Positions 1 to 5,000 are shown, counted from the stretch's first letter. The stretch: DNA of 9,492 bases from an uncultured Eubacteriales bacterium (GCA_905206455.1 CAJLHL010000090.1:1-9492); one strand, 5' to 3'. Numbers and translations: made by a program. The notes: generated by a model not told the origin, from the letters alone.

Positions 1-6
1 GATAAG

Positions 7-54
7 AGCGCGCAGCGCCGGTCGATGAAATTGACCGGCGCTGCGCGCTTTTTT
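7..54 (+). terminator. Strong intrinsic terminator of an upstream gene
   Basis: A perfect 17-bp GC-rich stem (7-23 with 33-49) encloses a 9-nt loop and is followed by six T (49-54). The U-run lies on the plus-strand side. It therefore most likely ends a plus-strand gene located before the window. The other direction has only a short, mixed T tract. Confidence 0.9.
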
Positions 55-185
55 GCTGCAATGAAATAATGAAATATTTATTTCGTGAAAATTATATCTG
101 CAACAGATTTTCTCGTTGTCTGCACATTACTTACCACTTACAAGAAAGGGTGGTACGGTAAGTTGCAAGAAGATGGAACTCCATT

Positions 186-475
186 ATGAATGAAACATCA
201 ATCACATATTCAACAAATAGAGAAATCGGTGATGTTTCATCAAGTAACCATTTGGAAAAATTGAGAAAAAGGGGCAGGTCAATACAGCTGCTCTTGATGA
301 ATATTTGGAATTACATCGGATGGATGTGGATCGTTGTAGAAGTGATAATTTTGATCAACATATAATTCATAGGGCCAAAATACTCTTAGATTCTATCGAA
401 GGAGCTGCAGGAAAAGCTATTTCGGGAAGAAATACTGAGGACGTTATTAAAATGTTCGGTCAAACACTTTGTTAA
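186..475 (+). pseudogene. Frameshifted short gene, family not recognised
   Basis: Reading starts at ATG 186 (MNETSITYSTN...) behind only a weak purine stretch (AAGATGGA). It stays open for about 27 codons, to around 266-274. The protein-like reading then continues in the -1 frame from about 269 (KGQVNTAALDEYLELHRMDV...) to a TAA at 473-475 (...DVIKMFGQTLC). Joined, the two parts give about 96 residues of plausible mixed, helix-rich composition. Each frame alone hits a stop, at 245-247 in the second frame upstream and shortly after 350 in the first. The switch falls in an A5G4 run, so a one-base loss (or a sequencing error) is the simplest cause. A programmed shift is less likely, because AAAAAGG is only a partial match to A-AAA-AAG slippery sites and no stimulatory stem is obvious. 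I do not recognise the family. The region is clearly more AT-rich than the core genes. Confidence 0.4.
190..240. repeat. Perfect 11-bp inverted repeat
   Basis: ATGAAACATCA (190-200) and its exact reverse complement TGATGTTTCAT (230-240) are separated by 29 bp. The repeat lies at the very 5' end of the broken gene. It could be an operator-like site, a footprint of a small element, or chance; the sequence does not decide. Confidence 0.5.
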
Positions 476-764
476 ATCCTTTGCAAAGTAAGCGCTCAGT
501 AACCTGATGCCTTTCATTGGAAAAATCCAAATGAAATAATTGAGAGTAATTTGGAGTCAATCGGTTGTCTCACTGGCCCTTAATCAACTTTTGAGACTTC
601 CGCAATGAGCGTAGCAGATCAATGAATGCCGGAAAAGCGGACAGATCTTATTTCATCGTGGCGCATCTTACTATTTCCAACGCAGGGCGATTGATTTCTA
701 CCGGCGTAATAAAAAATATGCCCTTGATAATATGTCAAAAATAAGAGAAAATGAAATAAAATAA
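476..764 (+). pseudogene. Decayed coding remnants, family not recognised
   Basis: No ORF of useful length is present, but protein-like stretches appear in changing frames. One runs from about 503 to a TAA at 581-583 (PDAFHWKNPNEIIESN...), in the same frame as the end of the preceding broken gene. A second runs from 601 in another frame (...MNAGKADRSYF). A third runs from 651 to a TAA at 762-764 (FHRGASYYFQRRAIDFYRR...KIRENEIK). The last two would join through another -1 shift near 650 into a basic, aromatic-rich tail. These look like pieces of one or two degraded genes, but I cannot name them. Part of this could be random AT-rich sequence, so confidence is low. Confidence 0.25.
724..752 (+). 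promoter_or_regulatory. Possible SigA promoter of the DUF4177-like gene
   Basis: TTGATA (724-729) is a 5/6 match to the -35 consensus. It stands 17 bp before GAAAAT (747-752), a 4/6 -10. Transcription would start near 759, leaving a ~44-nt leader. In this AT-rich stretch such matches are common, so this is only a candidate. Confidence 0.3.
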
Positions 765-802
765 AGTTTTGCAAACAATATTATATCAAAAAGGAGCAAA
801 AT

Positions 803-1063
803 ATGGGTTTTTTAGATTCTTTTAATGATGAAGAAAGCAAAATCAACAGTGGTACTGGCAGATATAGAGTTATGCAGGTGGTGCTGCGGGAAAAATTTGT
901 AGGAAAGGGATCGAAGAATTTCCGGGAAATTGAGGATCTTTGCAATGAACAGTATGCAGAAGGATATCGGCTGCATACCTTCGCTCAGTCTACCGCCGGA
1001 TCATCGGGTTTTGGCGGCGGTGACCGTACCGTGTGCAACCTGGTCTTTGAACGTATGGATTAA
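803..1063 (+). CDS. DUF4177-like small protein, function unknown
   Basis: This is an intact 86-residue ORF with a strong Shine-Dalgarno AAGGAG at 791-796, six bases before ATG 803, so the start is well supported. After a polar N-terminal stretch (1-19), residues 20-84 resemble the small DUF4177 fold. A first beta strand (YRVMQVVLREKFVG) is followed by a helix (NFREIEDLCNEQYAEGYRLH), a glycine/serine-rich turn (GSSGFGGG) and a last strand (RTVCNLVFERMD). The 'EGYRLHTF' piece corresponds to the family's typical 'xGWELVxV' position. No signal peptide or membrane segment is visible, so it is probably cytoplasmic. The function of the family is not established. The gene stands alone between decayed sequence and a hairpin cluster, so context gives no clue. 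The family assignment is by eye from the strand-helix-strand pattern. Confidence 0.75.
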   Translation: MGFLDSFNDEESKINSGTGRYRVMQVVLREKFVGKGSKNFREIEDLCNEQYAEGYRLHTFAQSTAGSSGFGGGDRTVCNLVFERMD

Positions 1064-1102
1064 GATGAAAATTCACTGATATAAGGTTAATGTAATCGGA
1101 GA

Positions 1103-1172
1103 GACTGCTGCAAAATGAATTTCGCGGCAGTCCCTTTAAAATAGTGATCGCAAGTTTTTCGCGACCGCTATT
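1103..1172. other. Two tandem imperfect hairpins
   Basis: The first is GACTGCTGC (1103-1111) with GCGGCAGTC (1124-1132), nine pairs including one G-U, 12-nt loop, followed only by CCTTT. The second is 1140-1151 with 1161-1172, twelve positions with one G-U and one A-C mismatch, 9-nt loop. Neither has a strong U-run on the plus strand. Together with the terminator just after them they form three consecutive stem-loops behind the DUF4177-like gene. They could be back-up terminators, transcript-end protection, or part of a small RNA. Confidence 0.45.
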
Positions 1173-1174
1173 AT

Positions 1175-1218
1175 AAAAAAGAGCAGAATCCGGAAACGAT
1201 TCTGCTCTTTGATCTTTT
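1175..1218. terminator. Bidirectional intrinsic terminator
   Basis: A perfect 13-bp stem AAAGAGCAGAATC (1178-1190) / GATTCTGCTCTTT (1198-1210) has a 7-nt loop. On the minus strand it is followed by a run of six T (complement of 1175-1180). On the plus strand it is followed by TTT GATC TTTT. It can end the DUF4177-like gene from the left. From the right it can end whatever once preceded the TAATAA at 1217-1222. Confidence 0.75.
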
Positions 1219-1219
1219 A

Positions 1220-1297
1220 TTACTGTCTGAATCCCTGAACTTCCTGTCCTGCATCGAAAGAAAGCCTTGGAATACAGATCTTTGATTGCCGTTTCAG
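1220..1297 (-). pseudogene. Possible C-terminal gene remnant on the minus strand
   Basis: On the minus strand an open frame (LKRQ...RLSFDAGQEVQGFRQ) ends in a double stop TAATAA (1217-1222). Six bases later a minus-strand terminator begins, which is typical spacing for a genuine gene end. Just upstream, another minus frame reads EEETFSSVIAETAIKDLYSK, which could be the preceding part after a frameshift near 1270. No full-length gene, start or family can be recognised. It may be the stump of a gene removed when the left accessory stretch arrived or decayed. Confidence 0.2.
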
Positions 1298-1341
1298 CTA
1301 TCACAGATGAGAATGTCTCTTCCTCTTAAATCAAGCCTTGC

Positions 1342-1371
1342 AGCCGACGGACTTTACATCCGGCTTTTTTT
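1342..1371 (+). terminator. Orphan plus-strand terminator
   Basis: AGCC (1342-1345) and GGA (1349-1351) pair with TCCGGCT (1359-1365) around a 7-nt loop, with a 3-nt bulge (GAC) in the left arm. A run of seven T follows (1365-1371). No intact plus-strand gene lies directly before it. It may be left over from a lost gene or act as a second barrier against read-through into the convergent dap operon. Confidence 0.45.
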
Positions 1372-1447
1372 CAGATAAATGCGACGTCCGCCACAGGAGT
1401 CTATTCGTTGCAGTGATGCATTTGAAACGCTCATGGATTCCGGTATT

Positions 1448-1480
1448 AAAAAACCGGGACAGTTTCCTGCCGCCCCGGTT
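1448..1480 (-). terminator. Terminator of the asd-dapA-dapB operon
   Basis: On the minus strand AACCGGG (complement of 1474-1480) pairs with CCCGGTT (complement of 1452-1458). Inside, a short CAG/CTG stem is capped by a GAAA tetraloop. Six T follow (complement of 1448-1453). It lies 85 bp past the dapB stop, the expected place for the operon's end. Confidence 0.8.
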
Positions 1481-1565
1481 CGCAAAGAGCTTTGTTTGTG
1501 ATCCGGCCTCAATTTGACGCGGGGCCGATCTGCTGTTTCCCTCTTCGCCTCAGTCCTTCAGATAT

Positions 1566-2315
1566 TTAAAACATGTCGTCCATGGAGTAGAGCCCGTTTT
1601 CCTGCTGGATGAGGAATTTTGCTGCTGCGATAGCGCCATTGGCGAAAATTTCACGGGAATAGGCGGTGTGCTTCAATTCGATGACTTCATCGGGACCTGC
1701 GTAGATCACCGTGTGTTCGCCCGGGATGGTTCCGCCTCTGACCGCGTGGATTCCCAGGTCAGTCATTTCGTATCTATCATCTTTGCCGTGTCTGCCGTAA
1801 AGATAGTTTTTCTTTTCTTTGCAGGCTGCGCTGACTTTGTCGGCCAGGAGAATCGCCGTGCCGCTCGGGGAGTCCAGCTTTGCGGTATGATGTTTTTCAA
1901 TAATCTCCACGTTGAATTTTTCTTCCAGTACCGGAGTGATCGCCGAAATCGCTTTCGCCAGCGCGTTGATGCCGATGGACATATTCGCGGAGCGGAAGAC
2001 CGGGATTTCTTTGGAAGCCTGATTTAGCATTGCGAAGCATTCGTCGTCGAGAGCGGTGGTGGCTACGACGATCGGTGTTTTTATTTTTGCGGCGTGGCGC
2101 AGGAGATTGGGAACTGCGGTGTAGTGGGAGAAGTCGATGATCACGTCCGCTTTGATGTCGCAGTCTTCTGCGGATTTGAAAACCGGATAGTCGGATTTCA
2201 CTTCGCCGGTAGCGTCGATGCCGGCAACGACCTGCATATTTTCTCCTGCCGCGATCATGCGGGTGAGCACCTGGCCCATACGTCCGTTGCAGCCGTTCAG
2301 AATGATGTTTAACAT
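1566..2315 (-). CDS. dapB: 4-hydroxy-tetrahydrodipicolinate reductase
   Basis: DapB reduces the DapA product with NAD(P)H to tetrahydrodipicolinate in the cytoplasm, the second committed step towards diaminopimelate and lysine. The 249-residue protein has the usual length for Bacillota. Visible are the N-terminal dinucleotide-binding loop GCNGRMG (8-14) and the Rossmann strand VIIDFS (58-63). The catalytic and substrate segment EKHHTAKLDSPSGTA (140-154) follows, with H142/H143 and K146. The RGGTIPGEHTV segment (193-203) near the active site is also intact. The start is fixed by AGGAGG (2323-2328), seven bases upstream of ATG. It is the last gene of the asd-dapA-dapB operon, 147 bp after dapA, and is followed by a terminator at 1448-1480. 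Nothing is missing or truncated. Confidence 0.97.
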   Translation of the reverse strand: MLNIILNGCNGRMGQVLTRMIAAGENMQVVAGIDATGEVKSDYPVFKSAEDCDIKADVIIDFSHYTAVPNLLRHAAKIKTPIVVATTALDDECFAMLNQASKEIPVFRSANMSIGINALAKAISAITPVLEEKFNVEIIEKHHTAKLDSPSGTAILLADKVSAACKEKKNYLYGRHGKDDRYEMTDLGIHAVRGGTIPGEHTVIYAGPDEVIELKHTAYSREIFANGAIAAAKFLIQQENGLYSMDDMF

Positions 2316-2340
2316 GAGTTTTCCTCCTGTACGAATGAAA

Positions 2341-2408
2341 ACAGAGCGATTCTTTTCGTCTCTGTCACAGAATTTTCGAAAGAGGGTGCCTCTCGATGAG
2401 ACACCCTC
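2341..2408 (-). other. Two hairpins between dapA and dapB
   Basis: The 147-bp gap between dapA and dapB is long for an operon. Minus-strand RNA would form GAGGGTG (complement of 2402-2408) with CACCCTC (complement of 2382-2388), extended by an inner GAG/CTC. Downstream it would form ACAGAG (complement of 2360-2365) with CTCTGT (complement of 2341-2346), extended by CG pairs and followed by TTTTC. Neither has a full U-run. They could lower read-through into dapB, define a processing site, or protect a 3' end. Confidence 0.5.
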
Positions 2409-2462
2409 CGGCTTTCATTTTTCAAGTCTCTTACTCTTATCTGCGGGAGCGTTCGGAAAATT

Positions 2463-3344
2463 TTAGAGAATTCCGTACGCTTTCAGTTCCCTTTCAAGAA
2501 GTACCATCGTGGATTCTTCCGGATCGCAGAGCGGAAGGCGGAAATTCATCTTGGAGCGGCCCATGATGTCCAGAGCGGCTTTGACCGGGATCGGATTGAC
2601 TTCTGCAAAGAGCGCGTCGATCATCGGTTTCGCTTTTAGCTGTCCACTGATCGCTCCGGCGATGTCGCCGTCGAAGAACTTCTGTACGATTTCGTGCGTC
2701 TGTCTCGGAGCGATATTGGAGAGTACGGAGATGACTCCGTCTCCGCCCAGCGCCAGAAGCGGCGTGATCATATCGTCGTTTCCGGAATAGATAGAGAAAT
2801 CTTCCGGCACCAGCCTTGCGATTTCAGCGCACTGAGAGATATTTCCGCTGGCTTCTTTGATCGCCGTGATATTCGGATGCTTCGCCAATTCGACTACCGT
2901 GCTGGGTTTGATATTGACGCCGGTTCTGCCCTGTACAGAATACAGGATAATCGGAATATTTACGCTGTCAGCGATGGCGTTATAGTGCTGAATCAATCCC
3001 TTCTGGGTCGCTTTGTTATAGTATGGAGTGACCTGCAGCAGCGCGTCAGCGCCCGCTTTTTCAGCTTCCACCGACAGGTTGACGCCGTGTTTTGTATCGT
3101 TGCTGCCCGCGCCGGCGATTACCGGGACGCGGCCTTTGACTTTGTCCACACAGTACGATATGACTTCGATCTGTTCTTCGTCTGTCATAGTGGAGGCTTC
3201 TCCCGTGGTTCCGCAGGAGATGATCGCGTCCGTACCTTCCGCGATCTGCCATTCGATGAGTTCTCCGTAATTATCGAAATTTACGGATCCGTCTTCATTA
3301 AACGGTGTAACGATAGCGACACCGGCTCCTCTGAAAATAGCCAT
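2463..3344 (-). CDS. dapA: 4-hydroxy-tetrahydrodipicolinate synthase
   Basis: DapA condenses pyruvate with L-aspartate semialdehyde in the cytoplasm, the first step specific to diaminopimelate and lysine. The 293-residue TIM barrel has the family's usual length. The Schiff-base lysine is K163 (AIKEASG). The CGTTGE motif at 44-49 carries the catalytic threonine, and TPYYNK (106-111) supplies the second tyrosine. Y135 and R140 lie in YSVQGRTG (135-142), and the SGND loop is at 187-190. That 135-142 segment normally reads YNVPxRTG, so the N-to-S and P-to-Q changes are unusual, though the catalytic tyrosine and substrate-binding arginine remain. AAGGAGG (3352-3358) stands seven bases before the ATG. 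The gene lies 23 bp after asd, which makes its substrate, so the two are surely cotranscribed. Confidence 0.97.
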   Translation of the reverse strand: MAIFRGAGVAIVTPFNEDGSVNFDNYGELIEWQIAEGTDAIISCGTTGEASTMTDEEQIEVISYCVDKVKGRVPVIAGAGSNDTKHGVNLSVEAEKAGADALLQVTPYYNKATQKGLIQHYNAIADSVNIPIILYSVQGRTGVNIKPSTVVELAKHPNITAIKEASGNISQCAEIARLVPEDFSIYSGNDDMITPLLALGGDGVISVLSNIAPRQTHEIVQKFFDGDIAGAISGQLKAKPMIDALFAEVNPIPVKAALDIMGRSKMNFRLPLCDPEESTMVLLERELKAYGIL

Positions 3345-3367
3345 AATTCATCCTCCTTGATAGCTTT

Positions 3368-4369
3368 TTACTTGCCGATTTTATCGAGCAGGAGTTCTGC
3401 GATCTGGACTGCGTTTGTGGCAGCTCCTTTGCGGATGTTGTCTGCGACAACCCAGATATTGATACCGTTTTCCACGCTGAAGTCGCGTCTTACTCTGCCG
3501 ACATAGACTTCATCTTTGCCTGCAAAATCACGGGCGAGAGGGTAGACGCTGTTTTCGATATCGTCTACCAGATTGCATCCCGGCGCAGCGGCGAGAATCT
3601 CTTTTACTTCTTCAATATCGAAAGGCTTTTCAAATTCGAGGTTGATGCTCTCACTGTGGCAGGAGAAGACGGGTACGCGGACGGTAGTAGCGGTAACTCT
3701 GATATTGTCGTCGCCGAGAATCTTGTGTGTCTCGTCGATCATTTTCATCTCTTCTTTTGTATATCCGTTGTCGAGGAATACGTCGATCTGAGGCAGGCAG
3801 TTTCCTGCGATCGGATGAGGATAAGCGACCATGATATCATTGCCTTTCAGTCCTTCTTCCAGATCTTTGATTCCTTTTATGCCGGAACCGGATACCGCCT
3901 GATAGGTAGAGTAGACGACTCTCTTGATCCCGTATTTGTCGTGAAGCGGCTTCATCGGAACCATCGCCTGAATCGTAGAGCAGTTCGGATTTGCGATGAT
4001 GCCTCTGTTCCAGTCGATATCGTACGGATTGACTTCAGGTACGACGAGAGGAACTTCGGGATTCATTCTCCATGCGCTGCTGTTATCAACGACAATGCAA
4101 CCGTGTGCCGCGGCGATCGGGGCAAATTTTTCGCTTGTGGAACCGCCCGCGGAGAAAAGCGCGATGTCGATAGGTTTGTCGAAGGAATTCTCCGTCAGTT
4201 CTTCGAGGACGTATTCCTGTCCTTTAAATTTGACGGTTTTTCCTGCCGATCTGTAAGATGACATGACATACAGATTTTCGATGGGAAAATCTCTTTCCTC
4301 GAGCACCTTTAAAAAAGTGCTTCCGACGAGACCGCTGGCCCCTACCACAGCAACATTAGGTTTTTTCAT
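3368..4369 (-). CDS. asd: Aspartate-semialdehyde dehydrogenase
   Basis: Asd reduces L-aspartyl-4-phosphate with NADPH to L-aspartate semialdehyde in the cytoplasm, feeding lysine, diaminopimelate, threonine and methionine. From the chosen start the protein is 333 residues, normal for the family. It shows the dinucleotide loop GASGLVG (10-16), NSSAWR (96-101), the catalytic cysteine C130 in NPNCSTIQ, and STYQAVSGSG (154-163). The catalytic histidine H238 lies in RVPVFSCHSES. A TTG at 4384 would add five residues, but the Shine-Dalgarno GGAGG (4378-4382) overlaps that codon. The ATG at 4367-4369 sits eight bases after it, so ATG is the real start. It is the first gene of the operon and is transcribed from the divergent control region around 4440. 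Confidence 0.97.
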   Translation of the reverse strand: MKKPNVAVVGASGLVGSTFLKVLEERDFPIENLYVMSSYRSAGKTVKFKGQEYVLEELTENSFDKPIDIALFSAGGSTSEKFAPIAAAHGCIVVDNSSAWRMNPEVPLVVPEVNPYDIDWNRGIIANPNCSTIQAMVPMKPLHDKYGIKRVVYSTYQAVSGSGIKGIKDLEEGLKGNDIMVAYPHPIAGNCLPQIDVFLDNGYTKEEMKMIDETHKILGDDNIRVTATTVRVPVFSCHSESINLEFEKPFDIEEVKEILAAAPGCNLVDDIENSVYPLARDFAGKDEVYVGRVRRDFSVENGINIWVVADNIRKGAATNAVQIAELLLDKIGK

Positions 4370-4406
4370 TGATAAGTCCTCCAATGTCTATCTAATTATA
4401 ATGTGT

Positions 4407-4436
4407 TTGTGACTTTCGCTGATTACAGCGTATAAT
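4407..4436 (+). promoter_or_regulatory. SigA-like promoter on the plus strand
   Basis: TTGTGA (4407-4412, 4/6) is followed after 18 bp by a perfect TATAAT (4431-4436), predicting a start near 4443. A terminator follows at 4511-4550, so the predicted product is a short RNA of about 108 nt or an attenuated leader. Confidence 0.5.
4417..4430. promoter_or_regulatory. Small palindrome between divergent promoters
   Basis: CGCTG (4417-4421) and CAGCG (4426-4430) form an inverted repeat with a 4-bp centre. It fills the -35/-10 spacer of the plus-strand promoter and touches its TATAAT. It also lies in the first bases transcribed from the minus-strand asd promoter. This is a good position for an operator controlling both directions, but no binding protein can be named. 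Confidence 0.4.
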
Positions 4437-4446
4437 TTATCGTATT

Positions 4447-4475
4447 ATTATATACTTTTACAACGTGAAATGGAA
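4447..4475 (-). promoter_or_regulatory. Candidate promoter of the asd-dapA-dapB operon
   Basis: On the minus strand a perfect TATAAT (complement of 4447-4452) follows TTCCAT (complement of 4470-4475, a weak 3/6 -35) at 17 bp. The start would be near 4440, giving a ~70-nt asd leader. A TTGTAA (complement of 4458-4463) gives an alternative with a poorer -10. The leader is too short for a lysine riboswitch (about 170-180 nt), and I see no riboswitch signature. Confidence 0.5.
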
Positions 4476-4510
4476 TAGTAAAGAGAAAATAAAACAAATA
4501 GGCGGCGATA

Positions 4511-4550
4511 ACCGCTGCTGTCGCCCCATTTTCGCAGCAGCGGTCTTTTT
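4511..4550 (+). terminator. Plus-strand intrinsic terminator in the divergent region
   Basis: ACCGCTGCTG (4511-4520) pairs perfectly with CAGCAGCGGT (4535-4544), with a 14-nt loop, and is followed by C and five T (4546-4550). The minus strand lacks a U-run on its side. No plus-strand coding gene precedes it within the window's divergent region, so it must serve a short non-coding transcript or antisense transcription. Confidence 0.75.
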
Positions 4551-4589
4551 ACCATAAACATATGCGGCCGGGAAAAAATTATGTGTGAT

Positions 4590-4614
4590 TTCCGACGGCG
4601 GGAATTTGTCGGAA
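4590..4614. repeat. 7-bp inverted repeat upstream of the uppP promoter
   Basis: TTCCGAC (4590-4596) and GTCGGAA (4608-4614) are exact reverse complements around 11 bp. The repeat lies about 38 bp before the -35 of the promoter at 4652. That position would suit an upstream regulator site; no U-run follows, so it is not a plain terminator. Confidence 0.4.
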
Positions 4615-4651
4615 GAAAACGAAGGGCGGTGTTCAAAATGGTCTGAGAAAG

Positions 4652-4680
4652 CTGACAAATAGAATATACTGTGATAAAAT
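4652..4680 (+). promoter_or_regulatory. Strong extended -10 promoter of the uppP transcript
   Basis: CTGACA (4652-4657, 5/6) and TAAAAT (4675-4680, 5/6) are 17 bp apart, and a TG one base before the -10 (4672-4673) makes it an extended -10. Transcription should start near 4687. This is the best promoter in the window and probably drives uppP, and perhaps ftsK and rimO. Confidence 0.7.
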
Positions 4681-4686
4681 ATATTG

Positions 4687-5000
4687 GATTTTTTGGAGAC
4701 TGCAGGAGACGGCCTGGCGTCGCAAAAGTACCGCCGCGGAGCGGGAATGCCTAAGAAGGTCGGGTTTGTGCGGTTTTCGCTGTTATTTCATAATTTATAC
4801 CTATTTAAATCGGAGCAGAGTTCCGACAGATTCGCTCGATTGGAGCGTGCGGCCGATTTTAGCATAGTGCCGGGGATTCTTTCTCTTCCGGTTTCTGCCA
4901 GAGATCGCGTTTCTCGCAGAGATACGGGGATAACAGAGGCAGGTCATCAGAGCTGTGTTATATAGGGACGTGTTTGACTGATGAACAGGGGGTATCAGAC
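4687..5000 (+). promoter_or_regulatory. Long structured 5' leader of uppP
   Basis: About 310 nt separate the predicted start from uppP. AAATCGG (4807-4813) can pair with CCGATTT (4853-4859), followed by T, enclosing CGCTC/GAGCG (4833-4837 with 4843-4847). The same left arm can instead form the local hairpin TCGGA/TCCGA (4810-4814 with 4822-4826), so two exclusive folds exist. A 72-codon ORF runs from ATG 4747 (GGAG at 4738-4741) to 4965. It is rich in Arg/Ser and looks non-conserved, so it may be fortuitous or a leader peptide. I recognise no T-box, riboswitch or other known leader motif here. Confidence 0.4.

Larger units (their letters stand above)
4443..4550 (+). ncRNA. Candidate small RNA or attenuated leader
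   Basis: The segment is bounded by the promoter TTGTGA-18-TATAAT and a good intrinsic terminator, and holds no ORF with a ribosome site. The first ~55 nt are AT-rich and probably unstructured; the 3' half is GC-rich. GGCGGCG (4501-4507) can pair with TGTCGCC (4519-4525) using two G-U pairs, and GCGG (4502-4505) with CCGC (4512-4515). Either pairing would break the left arm of the terminator. The RNA could thus be an independent small RNA or a switch-like leader for the genes further right. Both are inferences. Confidence 0.35.

Noticed and set aside
147..156. AGGGTGGTAC, a match to the core of the T-box antiterminator motif.
   Set aside because: The following bases are GGTAA, not CGCG. No Stem I, AGAGAG or terminator surrounds it, no aminoacyl-tRNA or amino-acid gene follows, and only ~90 nt separate it from the preceding terminator. 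A chance match or at most a remnant.
990..1304. Minus-strand ORF of 104 codons.
   Set aside because: It runs antisense through the well-supported DUF4177-like gene and through a terminator hairpin, and has no convincing ribosome site. Only its far upstream part is discussed, as a possible gene remnant.
2694..3506. 270-codon plus-strand ORF opposite dapA.
   Set aside because: It is an antisense shadow of dapA, running on into the end of asd; the minus-strand genes have intact catalytic motifs and ribosome sites, whereas this frame has none.
4370..4384. TTG start five codons upstream for asd.
   Set aside because: That codon overlaps the Shine-Dalgarno site (GGAGG) that serves ATG 4367-4369, and the family's N-terminus fits MKKPNVAVVGASG.
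4370..4440. A lysine riboswitch before the asd-dapA-dapB operon.
   Set aside because: The leader is only about 70 nt and shows no L-box motifs; the one structured piece is a 5-bp palindrome.
4448..4658. Minus-strand ORFs of 62 and 66 codons in the divergent region.
   Set aside because: They cross a plus-strand terminator and the promoters, lack ribosome sites and have no recognisable sequence.
4684..4965. 93-codon ORF from TTG 4684 before uppP.
   Set aside because: Its start lies at or before the predicted transcription start and has no ribosome site. Only the inner ATG 4747 version (72 codons) is conceivable, and its composition does not look like a conserved protein, so it is not listed as a gene.
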